A stretch of DNA of 64,000 nucleotides from positions 311,186 through 375,185 of the forward strand of contig NMRA01000222.1 of NCBI GenBank assembly GCA_002633005.1. Direction: 5' to 3'. Under the pieces are notes generated by a model. That model was given only the letters and a program-made list of their open reading frames with translations. It searched no databases and was not told the origin of the DNA. Each line of letters starts with the position of its first letter. Within the stretch, counting starts at the first letter, position 1. Below are positions 1-11,330 of the stretch, piece after piece. The position numbers were made by a program, and so were the translations under genes. This DNA comes from Phoronis australis (lineage: Eukaryota > Phoronida > Phoronidae).

Positions 1-198
1 GGGGGGCTCGAACGAGCCCCCATTTGGCGAAGTGGGCAAAAAGGTCTGCCTCTGAGAAACAAAAAGTCCAAGAAAATGAGACAAAACTCCCCTAAACAAG
101 CACAAACGCGCAATTCACAGTGGTGTCCCCGTTTTTTTTTTATTCCGCTCGCCATTTTTGTAACCATAAGTCCACAACGGCAAAAATTCGAGCCCCCA
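1..198 (+). repeat. Short dispersed repeat, copy 1 (GGGGGGCTCGA family)
   Basis: About 200 bases that recur in reverse orientation at 24932-25132 with clear base-by-base similarity. Both ends carry related inverted termini (GGGGGGCTCGAA at the left, TTCGAGCCCCC at the right), which suggests a small non-autonomous DNA transposon. The copy begins at the first base of the window, so its true left end may be cut off. No coding sequence is seen. Confidence 0.6.
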
Positions 199-1240
199 TA
201 TTGAAGGCTGTGTGCGCGCATGCATGACATGACAAATGATGCGCTGAAAAATTTCTAATTTTAGTAATGAAGACGGAGAGATTCATACAAAATGAAAATA
301 ATAAATTAAAACCATGAGTTCCGTTGCATGTTTCAGACACCTAAACTCGGTTTAGTTTCTTATCCCTTATAACTTAATCCCGTCGGACCGGCTCACAGCA
401 GGTCGCAAATGTAAAAACTAAAAATTTATTGATTGACTGAGTCGCGTTTGCCTTCAGTTCTAAGCACAGGCGCTCAAATTCCCCGATGACTCATAACCAT
501 ATATAAGAAACATAAAGGTTGGACACTAAAACTTTGACGAGTCGAGGCTTCCAACTTCAACTGTCCCAAAACCAAATAAAATCTGCGTGCATCTCCCTCA
601 GACCGGTATTGCATAAACCTTCGAAGCCTTTTCTTCCCTTGATCTCATTTAATTGTAGCTGTGCGTGGTGAATTAGCGACAAAACTTTCAAAACAATCTC
701 AAAACTCTGAATTCAAGGACCCAAAATAGTTAACATGGTGAATCCCAGTTGTGCTTTAACTTGTACGCCTGTCGAAGATAAAATTTCAAGTTTGAGCAAC
801 CAACCTCTATATAAAAGTCAAGAAATTCATCCCCAATTTAAATGATTGAGGTTATTAAAAAATCCTTTCATTTCTGTTTTATGTGTTTCTCCTTATAGCA
901 CATTTTATTACTTAACGTAGCATTTAATTGCAAGAACGAGCGTATCTTGTGTTTGATCTCGACATTGTGTGCTCTTCTTTGTTGAAGCACAACGAAAGCT
1001 CGGATTTTGGAGGACATTTCCGATGTTTTACCGCGCGTTTAGTCGCGGTAAATCACCTATCGGCAAATGCCGGATTTTGCAGTAGGCCAGCGTTGCAACG
1101 CCGCCATATTGGAAATGGGTCAGAATGTTGCATTGTGGAAGTCGGTAAACAAGTACGTCGGCAAGCGTGGGGGCGAACCGGCCACAGGGAGGTTATACCC
1201 TGTGTGCCTGCGTTCTATAATACCAGTTAGCGAGATAAAG
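199..1240. other. Non-coding stretch, nothing recognised
   Basis: No gene, RNA gene or clear repeat could be supported here. Short open frames near 928-1230 lack codon structure and family resemblance. A short phrase, CAGGTCGCAAATG, at about 400 is found again near 5298, so part of this may be old repeat sequence. Confidence 0.4.
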
Positions 1241-1245
1241 AATTT

Positions 1246-1714
1246 AGTTACTACCTGTTTCCCCAAAGATCAAGAACTGCATAAAAAATGGGTCAGACAC
1301 ATCGGTAGAGCTGGTAGCAAAGGTCGACTTAGTGCATTCTTTCCGACTTCGTAGCACAAAGTATGCAGCGCTCATTTTGAGGGTGGCAAGACAACGTATC
1401 TTGGAAACTGCCCAACAATATTTCCCTTGAAAGAAATAGTAAGAAATGCTGCACGGCAGAAGGTAAACCAGAAAAAAAAAAACTTGTTTTCGCTTGACCA
1501 AAACCAAGCCAGCCTGAACAATTTTGAGGATAAAGCCTCTGCACAATCACCTGCTCTGGGTCGACTCACTAAAACGCAAAGTATACATATTAACGTGCTA
1601 AGACAAAGTTCAGAATATTATTATTTACTTTCTACAAAATTGTGGTGCATTGCTATCAAAATTCAGAAAATTGTGCTGAAATCCCAGGGCGAAATCTCTC
1701 CGACATACACATAG
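1246..1714 (+). pseudogene. Decayed THAP-type zinc-finger fragment
   Basis: The plus-strand reading resembles the central and C-terminal parts of a THAP DNA-binding domain. Near 1260 there is FPKDQELHKKWVRHIGR, which fits the FPKD...RKKW segment. Near 1360 there is VCSAHFEGG followed by NCPTIFP, which fits the VCSxHF and PTIF segments. Between the two parts an in-frame TAG interrupts the reading at about 1352-1354, and the N-terminal C2 zinc ligands are not recognisable upstream. After PTIFP the frame continues with a Lys/Asn-rich stretch to a stop at about 1714. THAP domains occur in P-element-type transposases and in host transcription factors. With an internal stop and no start this is probably a transposon relic. 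An unusual intron could in principle remove the stop. Confidence 0.55.
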
Positions 1715-2904
1715 TGTACCTAATTATCAGACGGAACCTAAATATCGGACATTTCATAAAATCTTACTTGAAGCATAATCTGAGAATTAAATGACACCAA
1801 TTTTTGTTCCGTTGTTATGCATTCAATGTCCGGCACCGTCTCGTTTTTACAGCGTTGCCTCGTTTTGATTTCACCGAGAGAGGGTGCAATTTAGACCCCC
1901 CAAGTCGGCCTAAAATGGACGATCGCATAAATCGGTTATAAAAGTTGAAAATAAAATCTTTTTCCACAATGAAACCATCTCGTTGAACTGACAATATGTC
2001 ACTGTTCCATTTTTTCATTTGTTTTTAAACTCAAGTCAAACCCCTACCGCGCACGTGCGGGTGTCATATCAAGAAGCCAATGAGATACTAAAAACTGCAG
2101 TGAGTTTGCATGTGCTTTAGTCGTCTGCACTAATTCATCGAAACGACTTGGTGCCGTCATCAGATTTCATTTTATGGATAATTTTGTTGGGAATGGACCT
2201 GTGTTCTAGCAGCATATATGTCAAAACAGCCGAGCTGAAATTTGGCTACAAGGTGCAAGCGGCCATTACGTGGTTAGTCAGTTTTCCGCGGTGTGGCGTA
2301 TGGGGAAACATGGTGTCCGATATTTAGGTTCTCCGAAGGTTTGCTAGTTGAGTTTTTTAAAGTTCAGTCGGAACATAAATGTGGCTTTCAGTGACAAGAT
2401 ATAGTAACAGAACAATTCCGTGAAGGTAAGCCTTTGTTTCAGCAAAGAATTTACAACAGTCCGTAGTATTTTCAATTAAATATAATGCAAAATGTGCCTA
2501 AACGTCCGATAATTAGGTCACTTGACTGTATGCGTTGCTGCCAGTCTGGCAATCGTCGATAGGGCTTGAATTCTTGAATATTTGTTCGACGCAGATACCG
2601 CAGAGTTCCATGCACATTTGAGTAGAAAATTCTGAGCAAACAGATTTTGAGTGTCCAACTTTTATGTTTTATTAGCAGTGAGTGACGTTAGTCGTAATTG
2701 AGGTAGATAAATACATACCATGTAATCATACTACTGCACTGTCTTTCATAAAAAGAACGTGGTTAGCAATCGTTGCAGTTTCACTTAGACTATCATGCGA
2801 ACACACGATACCATACTATGCATGTGACATACACGCAAACGATGCTCATCCAAAACTTTTACCATAAACACATGGCGCTGCATGCTATGACGCTAACCAA
2901 TGAG
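1715..2904. other. Non-coding stretch, nothing recognised
   Basis: Only short open frames without family resemblance are present. No RNA gene or repeat boundary could be supported. Confidence 0.4.
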
Positions 2905-4021
2905 ATCAGCCTTGCGTTCAATAAGGCAAGTGCTTCGAAGCGCTTCGCGTGATTGTGCTATTGAAAGACGCGCTCGCGGAAAGCGCTTTCATTTTTGGCG
3001 AGCGCTTTTCAAGCTGCATTGCCAACAAAACAAAGATGAAAGACAAGTGTTTTCTTTTAGTGTACATATTTCTTTTGGGATTTTAGAAATTTTACTTTTA
3101 GATATTTAAATTTTTTAATAAATTTTCTTACCTTTTACAACTCTGCATTACGTGCAACTCCAAGAAGTCCTCTATTACAAAGTAAATTACCTTTCGTCGG
3201 CTTTTGGTCGTATGTTTTGTAACATTTTGCGTGCGAGTGCGCAGTTAACTCTCCGTCGACAGCCTAACTATTCGCTGCATTGATATTTTGATGAAATTTC
3301 CCAGAGGTTTTGCTTATGGCGTAACACGTTGTATTAAAACAAAAAAATTCTCGAATATTTGTGGCATAAATTATTTCGAATTACCGGCGCCCTGTTTGAT
3401 TTGCAGTTTAATCCGTAAACTTCTTTTAAACTTCATTCCTGTTTGTTTTAATTAATTAAAAATTGTTTCTTCCCTAGAAATACGGTTACCCTGACGTTCG
3501 ATGACGTCACTTAGGTACATTTAGGTTGACGGAGGACATGATGCGGGGAGTTGAGGAAGGAGTTAGTTATAAGGATGATTAATTTTAGCATGGAGAATGA
3601 CAGGTCATAAGAGTTCAATTAGGCAGATATATATTTTAGGTAGATAAGGGGTGAGTAATAAGGTCAACCTGATGTTATGTGATAGTCATAGTGAGTACAT
3701 TATTTTATTAACTTCAATAAATTCACTACCTTTGCCTTTCCAACTATAACTGACTTAATATTATCATATACTGAGCCAACTTGACGTGATTAGGATTTAG
3801 TATTCCTCTTGGCGGTATCAACTTTAGGTCACTTCATGCTTCTATTTACATTGCTGTTGTACTATCCATTCTATTCCAGATGAAGACACAATAGATATAT
3901 TGTACCGCAAGCTCACACAGAACACTGAAATTGGTAGGTAGGTAATACAACACATTTTTGAAAAAATCTTTCTTCAACTATTACTCAAGACAAGGCATTG
4001 ATTGGGATTACAATGTAATTA

Positions 4022-4069
4022 ACACACACACACACACACACACACNACACACACACACACACACACACA
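4022..4069. repeat. CA microsatellite
   Basis: A run of CA dinucleotides of about 48 bases, interrupted by one undetermined base (n) at 4046, probably an assembly or base-calling uncertainty. Confidence 0.95.
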
Positions 4070-4764
4070 TATATTTGTGTTGACGGTCTGAATTATTCTC
4101 TGTTTATATTGTTGGAGGCAAAGAGCACTCAAGCAAGTATCAAAATACCTGTACCAGGAAGAAAACCATGGTTAGTACTTTGTTTGCATTAACACATCCT
4201 GTTGCTATACCAACTGCAGAAGCAGAGATGTCAGGACCAAGAGGCGCTATAAAATCACAACATTACATGTAGCTCTACTAGGAGTATCCGAAAACAACCT
4301 CACCAAAAGTACGCTTATGGGTGCATTTTCGGAAAAAATTCCTCAGATATACCCAGAAATGTATTTTCGTTAATTGTTTGCATGGTTTGGGAATTTGATG
4401 GATTAGGCTCTGAAATACATACCGGGTATGTAATATGTTTCGAGGTGAATTTTGTTTATTTCATCAAGACATTATATTTAGATATGGTGATTTCATTCCA
4501 TTAACTATCACTTAACAAGATATTGGGCGAGTTTTGGTTACTTAACATATTGGCACTGCATGAATGATAGTTTTAATAACACAGTTTCTGAATATACACT
4601 GGGGTCTTTTGAAAGGTCATTTTGTGAACGTCCGCCCGGTGTTACATGGAAGTAGTACGTATGAAGTTGAACCTAGCAGTGGACTCTACATGTACGTATA
4701 ATGCGTTGTTGGAACGATATACAGAATGTTAGTCAAAGACAAGGAAATCGTGAAATTTTATTAA

Positions 4765-4944
4765 GTTCTTAAAATATCCTTAAAAATGTCATGGAAAGTC
4801 TAAGTTCTAAAGAAGGCAAGGATAGTTCTTGAAATATACTTAAAAATGTCATGGAAAGTCTAAGTTCTAAAGAAGGCATGGATAGTTCTTGAAATACACT
4901 TAAAATTGTCATGGAAAGTCTAAGTTCTAAAGAAGGCATGGATA
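4765..4944. repeat. 60-base tandem repeat, three copies
   Basis: Three head-to-tail units of 60 bases (4765-4824, 4825-4884, 4885-4944). They differ at only a few positions and share the phrase AAATGTCATGGAAAGTCTAA, with a single change in the third unit. The unit is a multiple of three, but all frames contain stops, so it does not look coding. Confidence 0.9.
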
Positions 4945-5829
4945 ATAATTTGCCGTCTTACCTGTGCAACTGGTTATAGATGCATAAAGGAAGAGGAGTG
5001 TCGTAAAGCTTCTTGTTCTGTGTCATCAATGAAATCTTCCAGCAGTAAGGCAAAATACTATTGGCATTGGTCATGTTGAATATTTGGAAAGCGCTCGCGG
5101 AAAGCACATCGTTCATTAGCGACACTGAAGCACTCACGGAAGGCGCTTCGAAGCGCTTGCCTTATTGAACGCAAGGCTGATGAAGGTCATAGTCCCAGCT
5201 CTCCTATCTTTCACCTCCGTGGCTACTTTCGGGGGGGGGGGCAACGGGAACTTTGCATTAAACCCATCTACTACACAGGGCTCCACATAACGAGCTGCAG
5301 GTCGCAAATGCGACCAGAAATTTGGAAATGCGAGCTGAGATTTTTGCCAGCTCGTATGAAGTCACAAAATGCGACCTGGACGTATGCGAGCTGAGTTTTC
5401 ACACTTCTCGGCAGATACCTGACAAATGTAAAGCAATTCGTATGAATCCGACCGCTATTTGGTTGTTTCCTAATCAAGTTCAAAAGAACACAAGAACAAC
5501 ACCCCCGATGACTTGTCAAGTTGTGGCGCAAACATGGGATAATGCAGAATCGATCTTTGATGCGTTTCATTGCATTAACATTTTCGGCTACTTTAAATTT
5601 CCGGATGCGCCTGACCACGGCATAACAGCGGTGTTTCTACTAATTGACCTATCGCCAGGATTTTGAGTTACGGCTTAACTGACCATTTAGAACTCAGCAT
5701 CATTGACACACCTTCGTTTTCAAGCCACCATTTTACCCGACAAACAACACGTTGCCGGGTAAAACTTATTGTTAAGACGACATTACGCAAGGCGGCGGAG
5801 CTTGCGATACGTCAATTCTTAAACCATCA

Positions 5830-6060
5830 ACTTACTAAACTTTGTGGTGAAAAAACATATTTATTTTTCACATAAGATGCCCTTTTTATCAAATATCCCC
5901 AACAATATCCTTGATGTCGCGCTGCGACACTAGTCGGTCCCGTTGTTAGCGCGCAAGCGGTCCCGCGGCAGACGATTATGATTTGAAATGCGCGTCTCGA
6001 GGTCTCATTTTTATTGCAAAAGATTGTAACCGTGAAAACGACAACCCTATTAATCGTCAA
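5830..6060 (+). repeat. Dispersed repeat, copy 1 (partner at 49.1 kb)
   Basis: This stretch aligns by eye with 49100-49330. Shared phrases are the TTACTAAACTTTGTGGTG / TTACCAAACTCTGTGGTG pair, TATTTTTCAC, TAAGATG, AACAATATCC and GATGACAACCC / CGACAACCC. The family is unknown. One copy sits in the gene-poor left part and the other in an intron of the protease gene, so it is likely a mobile-element fragment. Confidence 0.5.
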
Positions 6061-6595
6061 ACTTTCAGCAAAGTAGTTTTTGAATGGCCAATAAATTCTC
6101 CGCTACTCTTTCACGGTTCGTAGAAAAAGCATACACACAACGAACGTCGATGCCCCCGTTCGCATGATGGCTTCGTTTCTTTTTCCCTGTCAAAACATAG
6201 CTTGGTACCTCCAGTTTCTATTAACTGTCGACTGAGTCAAGAAATCTCCCTGGGCATGTGCCCGACCGTGATGCAGAACCACTACACAAGCCCACAGTCT
6301 TTGCCGTGTGAGTTGTCAATGAAACCTCGGCCTGTTGCTGAGATCTAAATCCGCAGACGCGTATAAAAATGAATTGAATTGATGGCGAGCTGATAGCACT
6401 GCTATCGGGCCGGAGTGAACATAGGACACATAAAATTTATAACAAGTAACAGCAGTACCAGGATTGCAAGGGCCTATATTTAATAATATTATTACCAGGA
6501 CCAACCACGTTTATAATAAAGCATAATTAGCGTCAAAAGGGCTAACGCACTTGGAGCTGCTCGCTGGTTCCCTACGCAGTAGCACGCGCTTTAGC

Positions 6596-6656
6596 ATTGG
6601 TTGATGTAACCTCGGCAGCCATTGGTTAACATTATAGCAACGTGAAAAAATGGCGG
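6596..6656 (+). promoter_or_regulatory. Promoter-like cluster: two CCAAT-type boxes and a YY1-type motif
   Basis: ATTGG (inverted CCAAT) occurs at 6596-6600 and 6621-6625, followed by AAAATGGCGG at 6647-6656. The last matches the YY1 initiator type that often overlaps a start codon. An ATG at 6650 opens a reading frame starting MADYEGFLALSCK, and a possible splice donor GTAATG lies near 6719. No downstream exon was found, so the evidence for a real gene is weak. Confidence 0.25.
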
Positions 6657-7454
6657 ACTATGAAGGATTTTTAGCCCTGTCATGCAAGTGTCGTAGCAAC
6701 AACTATTTCGTTTCTGCAGTAATGTTTGACAGCCGCGTGCATGAAACACGTAAACGTACAATAAACACATATCTGGACGATTTAACTATTGTGTTATTCA
6801 TACTGAATGAATACAGGACAGTATCGCAAACAAAACTCATCGGCAGTAGAAAGATGCACTCTGAAAAGGCGCCAACCACAAGTTCTGGGATTCACACTTC
6901 CTAAACATAAATTTTCAGCACCGATTTGTCTGTACAACAGACCACATTTACGATTCCTCCATCGGTTATGCCAGTTTGTTTGCGTAAAGCGCTGCTTGTT
7001 GTGAATTTGACCAGCCAATCAGAAACGCCGGAGTATAAAAATTTTCCGAGGAAAATTAAGTGATACATGTACCTGCGTGCTGGCTACCACCTAGCGGCAC
7101 GCAGGGAATCAGCGAGTTATAGCGGCTACTTTAAAGGCGAAGGCGACCTTTTTTCATGTCACTTTTAGCAAAAATAATGTCTGTTGATTATCCCAGACAT
7201 ATTTTTCACTTAATTACAGCTTTTCGTAATTAAATTAATTTCTCGTCCTCTACTCTGCAAGTGACGTTTTGGGAGGCAAGAATTTCGCGCCAATTTCTTT
7301 TCATACAGTCAGACTGTTAGTTCATCGGCAAAAGAACTGAGTTACGCCTGCATTTGGGCATTTAGGGCCTAGGGGGGAAATTGGAGGAGCACAAGAGAAT
7401 GCAGGTAGCCGGATAGGAAACCTCACAGTTCATTTTCGCGCCTGAGATTTCCAG

Positions 7455-7680
7455 TTTGGCGACCTAGGGCTAGGATTTTCCCCCACCCGCCCTGAGGAAA
7501 TTTTTGTTTTTGCCACTAAAAATCAGCATTTTCCTTGATTTCTGAAGAATTATCAAAGAAAAAAATACTGCGAATATGTGTAAAAGTGAAAACTTTGGAA
7601 ATTGCACCGACTTGAACTCACAACTTATTGGTCAGAGTGCGCGTGCTCTTTTACTGTGCCACCACGCTTCCAACCAAATC
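7455..7680 (-). repeat. tRNA-derived SINE, copy B
   Basis: Read on the minus strand, the head is tRNA-like with a box A-like TGGCACAGTAA and a perfect box B (GTTCAAGTC, matching GWTCRANNC). It is followed by a body that matches the copy at 23097-23330 on the opposite strand. Shared body phrases include ATCAAGGAAAAT, GATTTTTAG, AAATTTCCT and GGGCGGGTGGGG. Two independent copies in opposite orientation make this a real dispersed family. Confidence 0.65.
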
Positions 7681-7902
7681 CATTTTTCGTGCTGGCATTA
7701 ACCATGCGATTGCTTTACATATCGTCTTAATTTAATGTTTGACAAAAAGAGAATTACGAGTTTCTGAGTGATTCACTGAGGCTTCGATCAAAATTTACAT
7801 CTTACCAACAGCTTCTGTTTCTTCATCGTCACTCAGCTTCCGTTTTCTTTGAAAAATGAAGTAATTTTCTTCATTGCTCAGTGGAGCAGATGGCGAAAAC
7901 GG

Positions 7903-7930
7903 AGTGGTAGTGCACAGAGCCACTACCACT
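7903..7930. repeat. Small hairpin
   Basis: A perfect 10-base inverted repeat, AGTGGTAGTG (7903-7912) and CACTACCACT (7921-7930), with an 8-base loop. It lies just before the palindromic element at 7934. Confidence 0.7.
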
Positions 7931-7933
7931 TCT

Positions 7934-8074
7934 CGTTCAGTAACGCTAGGACCTCGCTAAAAAGCAAGACTTCGCGAGATTACGCGAGATATTGCCGTGT
8001 ATTTTAAATGAGAACACGTGGCTTTGACTAGGTTTTAGCTAGGTCCTAGCGTAGGTCTTAGCGTCTACTGAACG
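7934..8074. mobile_element. Small palindromic MITE-like element
   Basis: The ends are inverted copies: CGTTCAGTAACGCTAGGACCT at the left and AGGTCCTAGC...TACTGAACG at the right, with the repeated phrase GGTCTTAGCG just inside. Length is about 140 bases, with no coding sequence. A target-site duplication was not evident. Confidence 0.55.
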
Positions 8075-8280
8075 CACGCCTGGTTGCCTAGGACAAGACG
8101 CACATATTTATTGGGAGCAGCATTACTTAGACATAGTTACTGTTTTGATTGCACCGGTTGTCTGAATCGGACACACAAACTAAAACTTGTTTCAGCCGTA
8201 TAATGTTAATTACCGGGGTTAAGTAATAAACTCAATATTACCTCACGCTTTTGCAGTTTTATTTTCTTGCAGCCGCAAAG

Positions 8281-8325
8281 GGGGGACCTGGCTCCCACCC
8301 CCTAAATCCGCCTATGAACTAAACG
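8281..8325 (-). repeat. hAT-like terminus fragment
   Basis: Read on the minus strand it begins GGCGGATTTAGGGGGTGGGA. The phrase GGCGGATYTAGG recurs at 18916 and, reversed, at 23390-23405. CAGTGGCGGAT-type termini are typical of hAT-type transposons and their MITEs. Only the terminal part is recognisable. Confidence 0.4.
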
Positions 8326-9960
8326 TCTTAGAGCTTTCAGCGCAAGTTTACAGTTTTGCTTTAAAGATGCTACGTCTCATTACAACAGTGAATATTTAAA
8401 TTTGTAGCAAGCGCCACCTAGAGAACTGTGTGTATATGTATAATCGTGAAAAGAAACGGTTTGTAAATAAATTGCAATTTTCAATAAAACACTACAACTA
8501 CCGGTAATACACTTAAAAACAAGTGTTGACACAAAAAACATAGAACATAGTAATTGCATATATTGTGCAATCGTAATTTGATAATGAAATAAAAAATAAT
8601 AAAAACTGCGCCTTCTTTCATTAGGAGGGGGGGAGACAAGCTCTTCCCTCTACAGAAGATGGAAATTTTTCTTGCAAAGTAAGCCATCATACGTAATTCA
8701 GTAAAGACTGCGGTTATATGTGCCAATAAACATTTTATTAACAGATGATTTATATTGTGTCCATATATTAAAAAGTAAAATCTCTTAATCAAAATGGAGT
8801 GAAACAGTTTTTATTAATATGCCATATGTGACTGAAATATCAACTTCTGGTTAAGGATTCGAACTTGTTTTCTTGAAAGTTTTCCCACTTTAAATTTGTT
8901 TTTATTAACTTTACGCGGACTGTCTCCATCCTACGCAGAAAGGGAGGACATGATATAACTGATTAAGAAAGCCTCGCATATCTTCAGTTTTGAATTCAAG
9001 ATGTTCTTCATGGACGACCTCCCACCACTCACTAATATGCAAGTATCTTAAAGTTGGAAACCTCTTCTCCAGAGGACAAACAACCAAACGTCAAGAAAAT
9101 CTTTAATCTTCTAAAAAGGCTTTATCAAACACATATTTAGACGTTTGGTTGTTTCTCTTGTTCTTTAAGTTATTACTTATTTAAAGAGTGTTAACAATTA
9201 ATGGAATTGTTATTGAATCGCAATAGGGTAGTATATTGTCCCACCCCTATTATTTCTTCACAACAGTCTCACTCGGTATCACAGATCATATCAGTTCTGG
9301 TTCTGGCATTCAGGTCTTTGTTATTTCATAATCACAAAGAGGAATACAGGGCCGCTCCTTTTTTACATTGATCATGCTCACACACATAGACCTGTCGTTT
9401 TCTGATTGGATACCAAAATTAATTAACTGATTAAATAGTTTTACAACACATTCATACACCAAGTTACAGGCTTCTAAATGTTAACGACTGAAGGAAGATT
9501 TAAGTTTTGTTGCTCATGTGCATGTTGTTTTCATGACGTGTACGTGCAAAGTGTGCTTGCAAATCACTGATCCTTACCAGAATCAATCTTAAAGTTTGTT
9601 TATAAGCTCCTATTTTTGAAGTAATCAACTGGAATGTTATCCTGACCCATAATGGCATTTAATTGTAATGGATAAAAAGTGACATGGGTCATAAGTGACA
9701 AAAGGAGCCAGGAACATCCACTTCAACCCATTACATCAATATTGACATAATAGAATCAAGGTTATGTTATTATGCATCAAAAGTGACACATGGTTTAACT
9801 AAGAACCCCAACTCACTACTAATAATCAAAACAAATTTCTTGTATACTACACACCTACCTGCTTATGAATTTTGAGACTGACAGTAATGATGCGTAGAAC
9901 TCGAAGGTCGAATTTGGATCCGGTACCACACAGCTGTCAACGTTATTACAAGCAATAATT
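8326..9960. other. AT-rich non-coding stretch
   Basis: No gene or repeat boundary could be supported. Polypurine and AT-rich segments account for the short open frames. Confidence 0.4.
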
Positions 9961-9964
9961 GGTG

Positions 9965-10022
9965 TGCGTTATCATTTTTATGCACCCACATATTTATATG
10001 TGGGTGCGTAAAAATGATACGC
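9965..10022. repeat. Near-perfect long palindrome
   Basis: The arms are about 27 bases each, centred near 9993. The left arm reads GCGTTATCATTTTTATGCAC and the right arm is its near-exact inverse, ending in GTAAAAATGATACGC. The arms differ only by a single base change and a one-base indel. It could form a cruciform or be a tiny foldback element. No coding role is seen. Confidence 0.8.
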
Positions 10023-10079
10023 TTCTTGGAGGCAATAATTAGTTTCAGGTGATGTATAAAACACGAAGATCACTTGGGG

Positions 10080-11330
10080 CCGCAGCATCAATCAAATGTG
10101 CCTCAAACAACTCTAGTGTTGTTGTGTCATTAATTGCCACTAGGGTGTCACAGAAGTTGGACACCCACCCACAATCAACATCAGTTAACTGAAATACATA
10201 AGCCAAATTTCACGAAAATCCATTAAGGAACTTGGCAGATGTTGAGGCACAAATAAAAAGCTAACTTAACAGGAGGGGTTGCCGAACTTTTACATGTCTG
10301 AAAACCTACAACAGGTCATGATCACCTCAATAAAGCACATTTTGTAAATCTCGTCATGGTCCTTCGAGTGCTTTGGCAGACAAAGAAGCAAATGCCAAAA
10401 ACAGATGCATAAATAATTAAAATGGACACTAGGGTGTAGACAATAATTTAAATCTATCCAAAAACATAAAGGGGCAGTCACCAGTCTCATCCACGAGTTG
10501 GTTCACCAAAATAGCAAAACAACACGCCATGGAAGTGGATAACACTTTATTTGTGAATTTGTTCAATAATATTTCAGTAAAGAGGAAATTAGGAGAATGG
10601 GAAGCAGAGGAAATGAAGCTCAGTTATCAAAAGCATTGTACTTGTTGCCCCATAGTGCCATGCTTTTCGTCTGTAAATACCCGATGTGGAGAAAATCTGA
10701 CCAATCTAAATAAGATAATACACAATAGCATTTGTTTAGGAAGTAAATATCCGATCATGTCATCCCCTTTGCCAAATAAAAACAAATCAAGATACGCAAA
10801 CAAAAACTAAGTAGCTACTATGGGGGCACCACAACAGTTTGACAACAAACATCAACTGTGCTCATCTCCACAGGAACCCATTCTGCGAAATTTCATGCTC
10901 CTTCGAGATGTTTGGCGCATAGAGAGACATATGCCACCAACAGACATGGTCACTGGAGGGAGCAGAATTGCTTGTAATGGAAGATTTCGCTGTTTCTAAA
11001 GAAGAAACCTACTTATTTGCAAAATTTCATGAAAATCTATCAAAAGCATTCGGTAGATACAAACAGAGGTGCTAAGAAGAAAAATGCCACTAGGGGGCAG
11101 ATCAGTAGTCCAATCCGTCCGCAAAATTTGCTAATGCCATCCCATCTTTGATAGACATATACCTACTGAAATTCCCAAACATTTAATAAAGGAGTTTTGG
11201 AGATACAACAATGGACATGTCACTGGAATTATAGCATAGTGTGCAAACCTATTTACAGTCATGTGAACTTCTAGAAAGTAGGAGAGTACGGGTATTTTCC
11301 AGCCTAAAATAAGGCAAGGTTCCACTGCAA
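10080..11330. repeat. Copies of the GCCACTAGGGGGC dispersed family
   Basis: Degenerate blocks containing GCCACTAGGGTG (about 10135), GGACACTAGGGTG (about 10425) and GCCACTAGGGGGC (about 11085) alternate with phrases such as AAATTTCATGAAAATC. The same pairing recurs in introns at about 31.1-31.7, 47.2-48.2 and 57.2-57.9 kb. This is an old, divergent repeat family with no obvious coding capacity. Confidence 0.6.

Larger units (their letters stand above)
2905..5181. mobile_element. 2.3 kb element bounded by inverted repeats
   Basis: The left end (about 2905-2985) and right end (about 5086-5181) are inverted copies of each other. Both begin ATCAGCCTTGCGTTCAATAA when read inward, followed by GGCAAG, CGCTTCGAAGCGC and further inward a GCTCGCGGAAAGC phrase. 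The interior has no recognised transposase. It contains a CA microsatellite and a 60-base tandem repeat. A non-autonomous DNA transposon is the simplest reading. I could not find a convincing target-site duplication (flanks end AATGAG and start GAAGGT), so the two ends could also be independent insertions. Confidence 0.5.

Noticed and set aside
5271-5666. Overlapping open frames on both strands of about 115 codons
   Set aside because: No family resemblance on either strand. The region contains internally repeated TGCGAGCTGAG phrases, which explain the openness.
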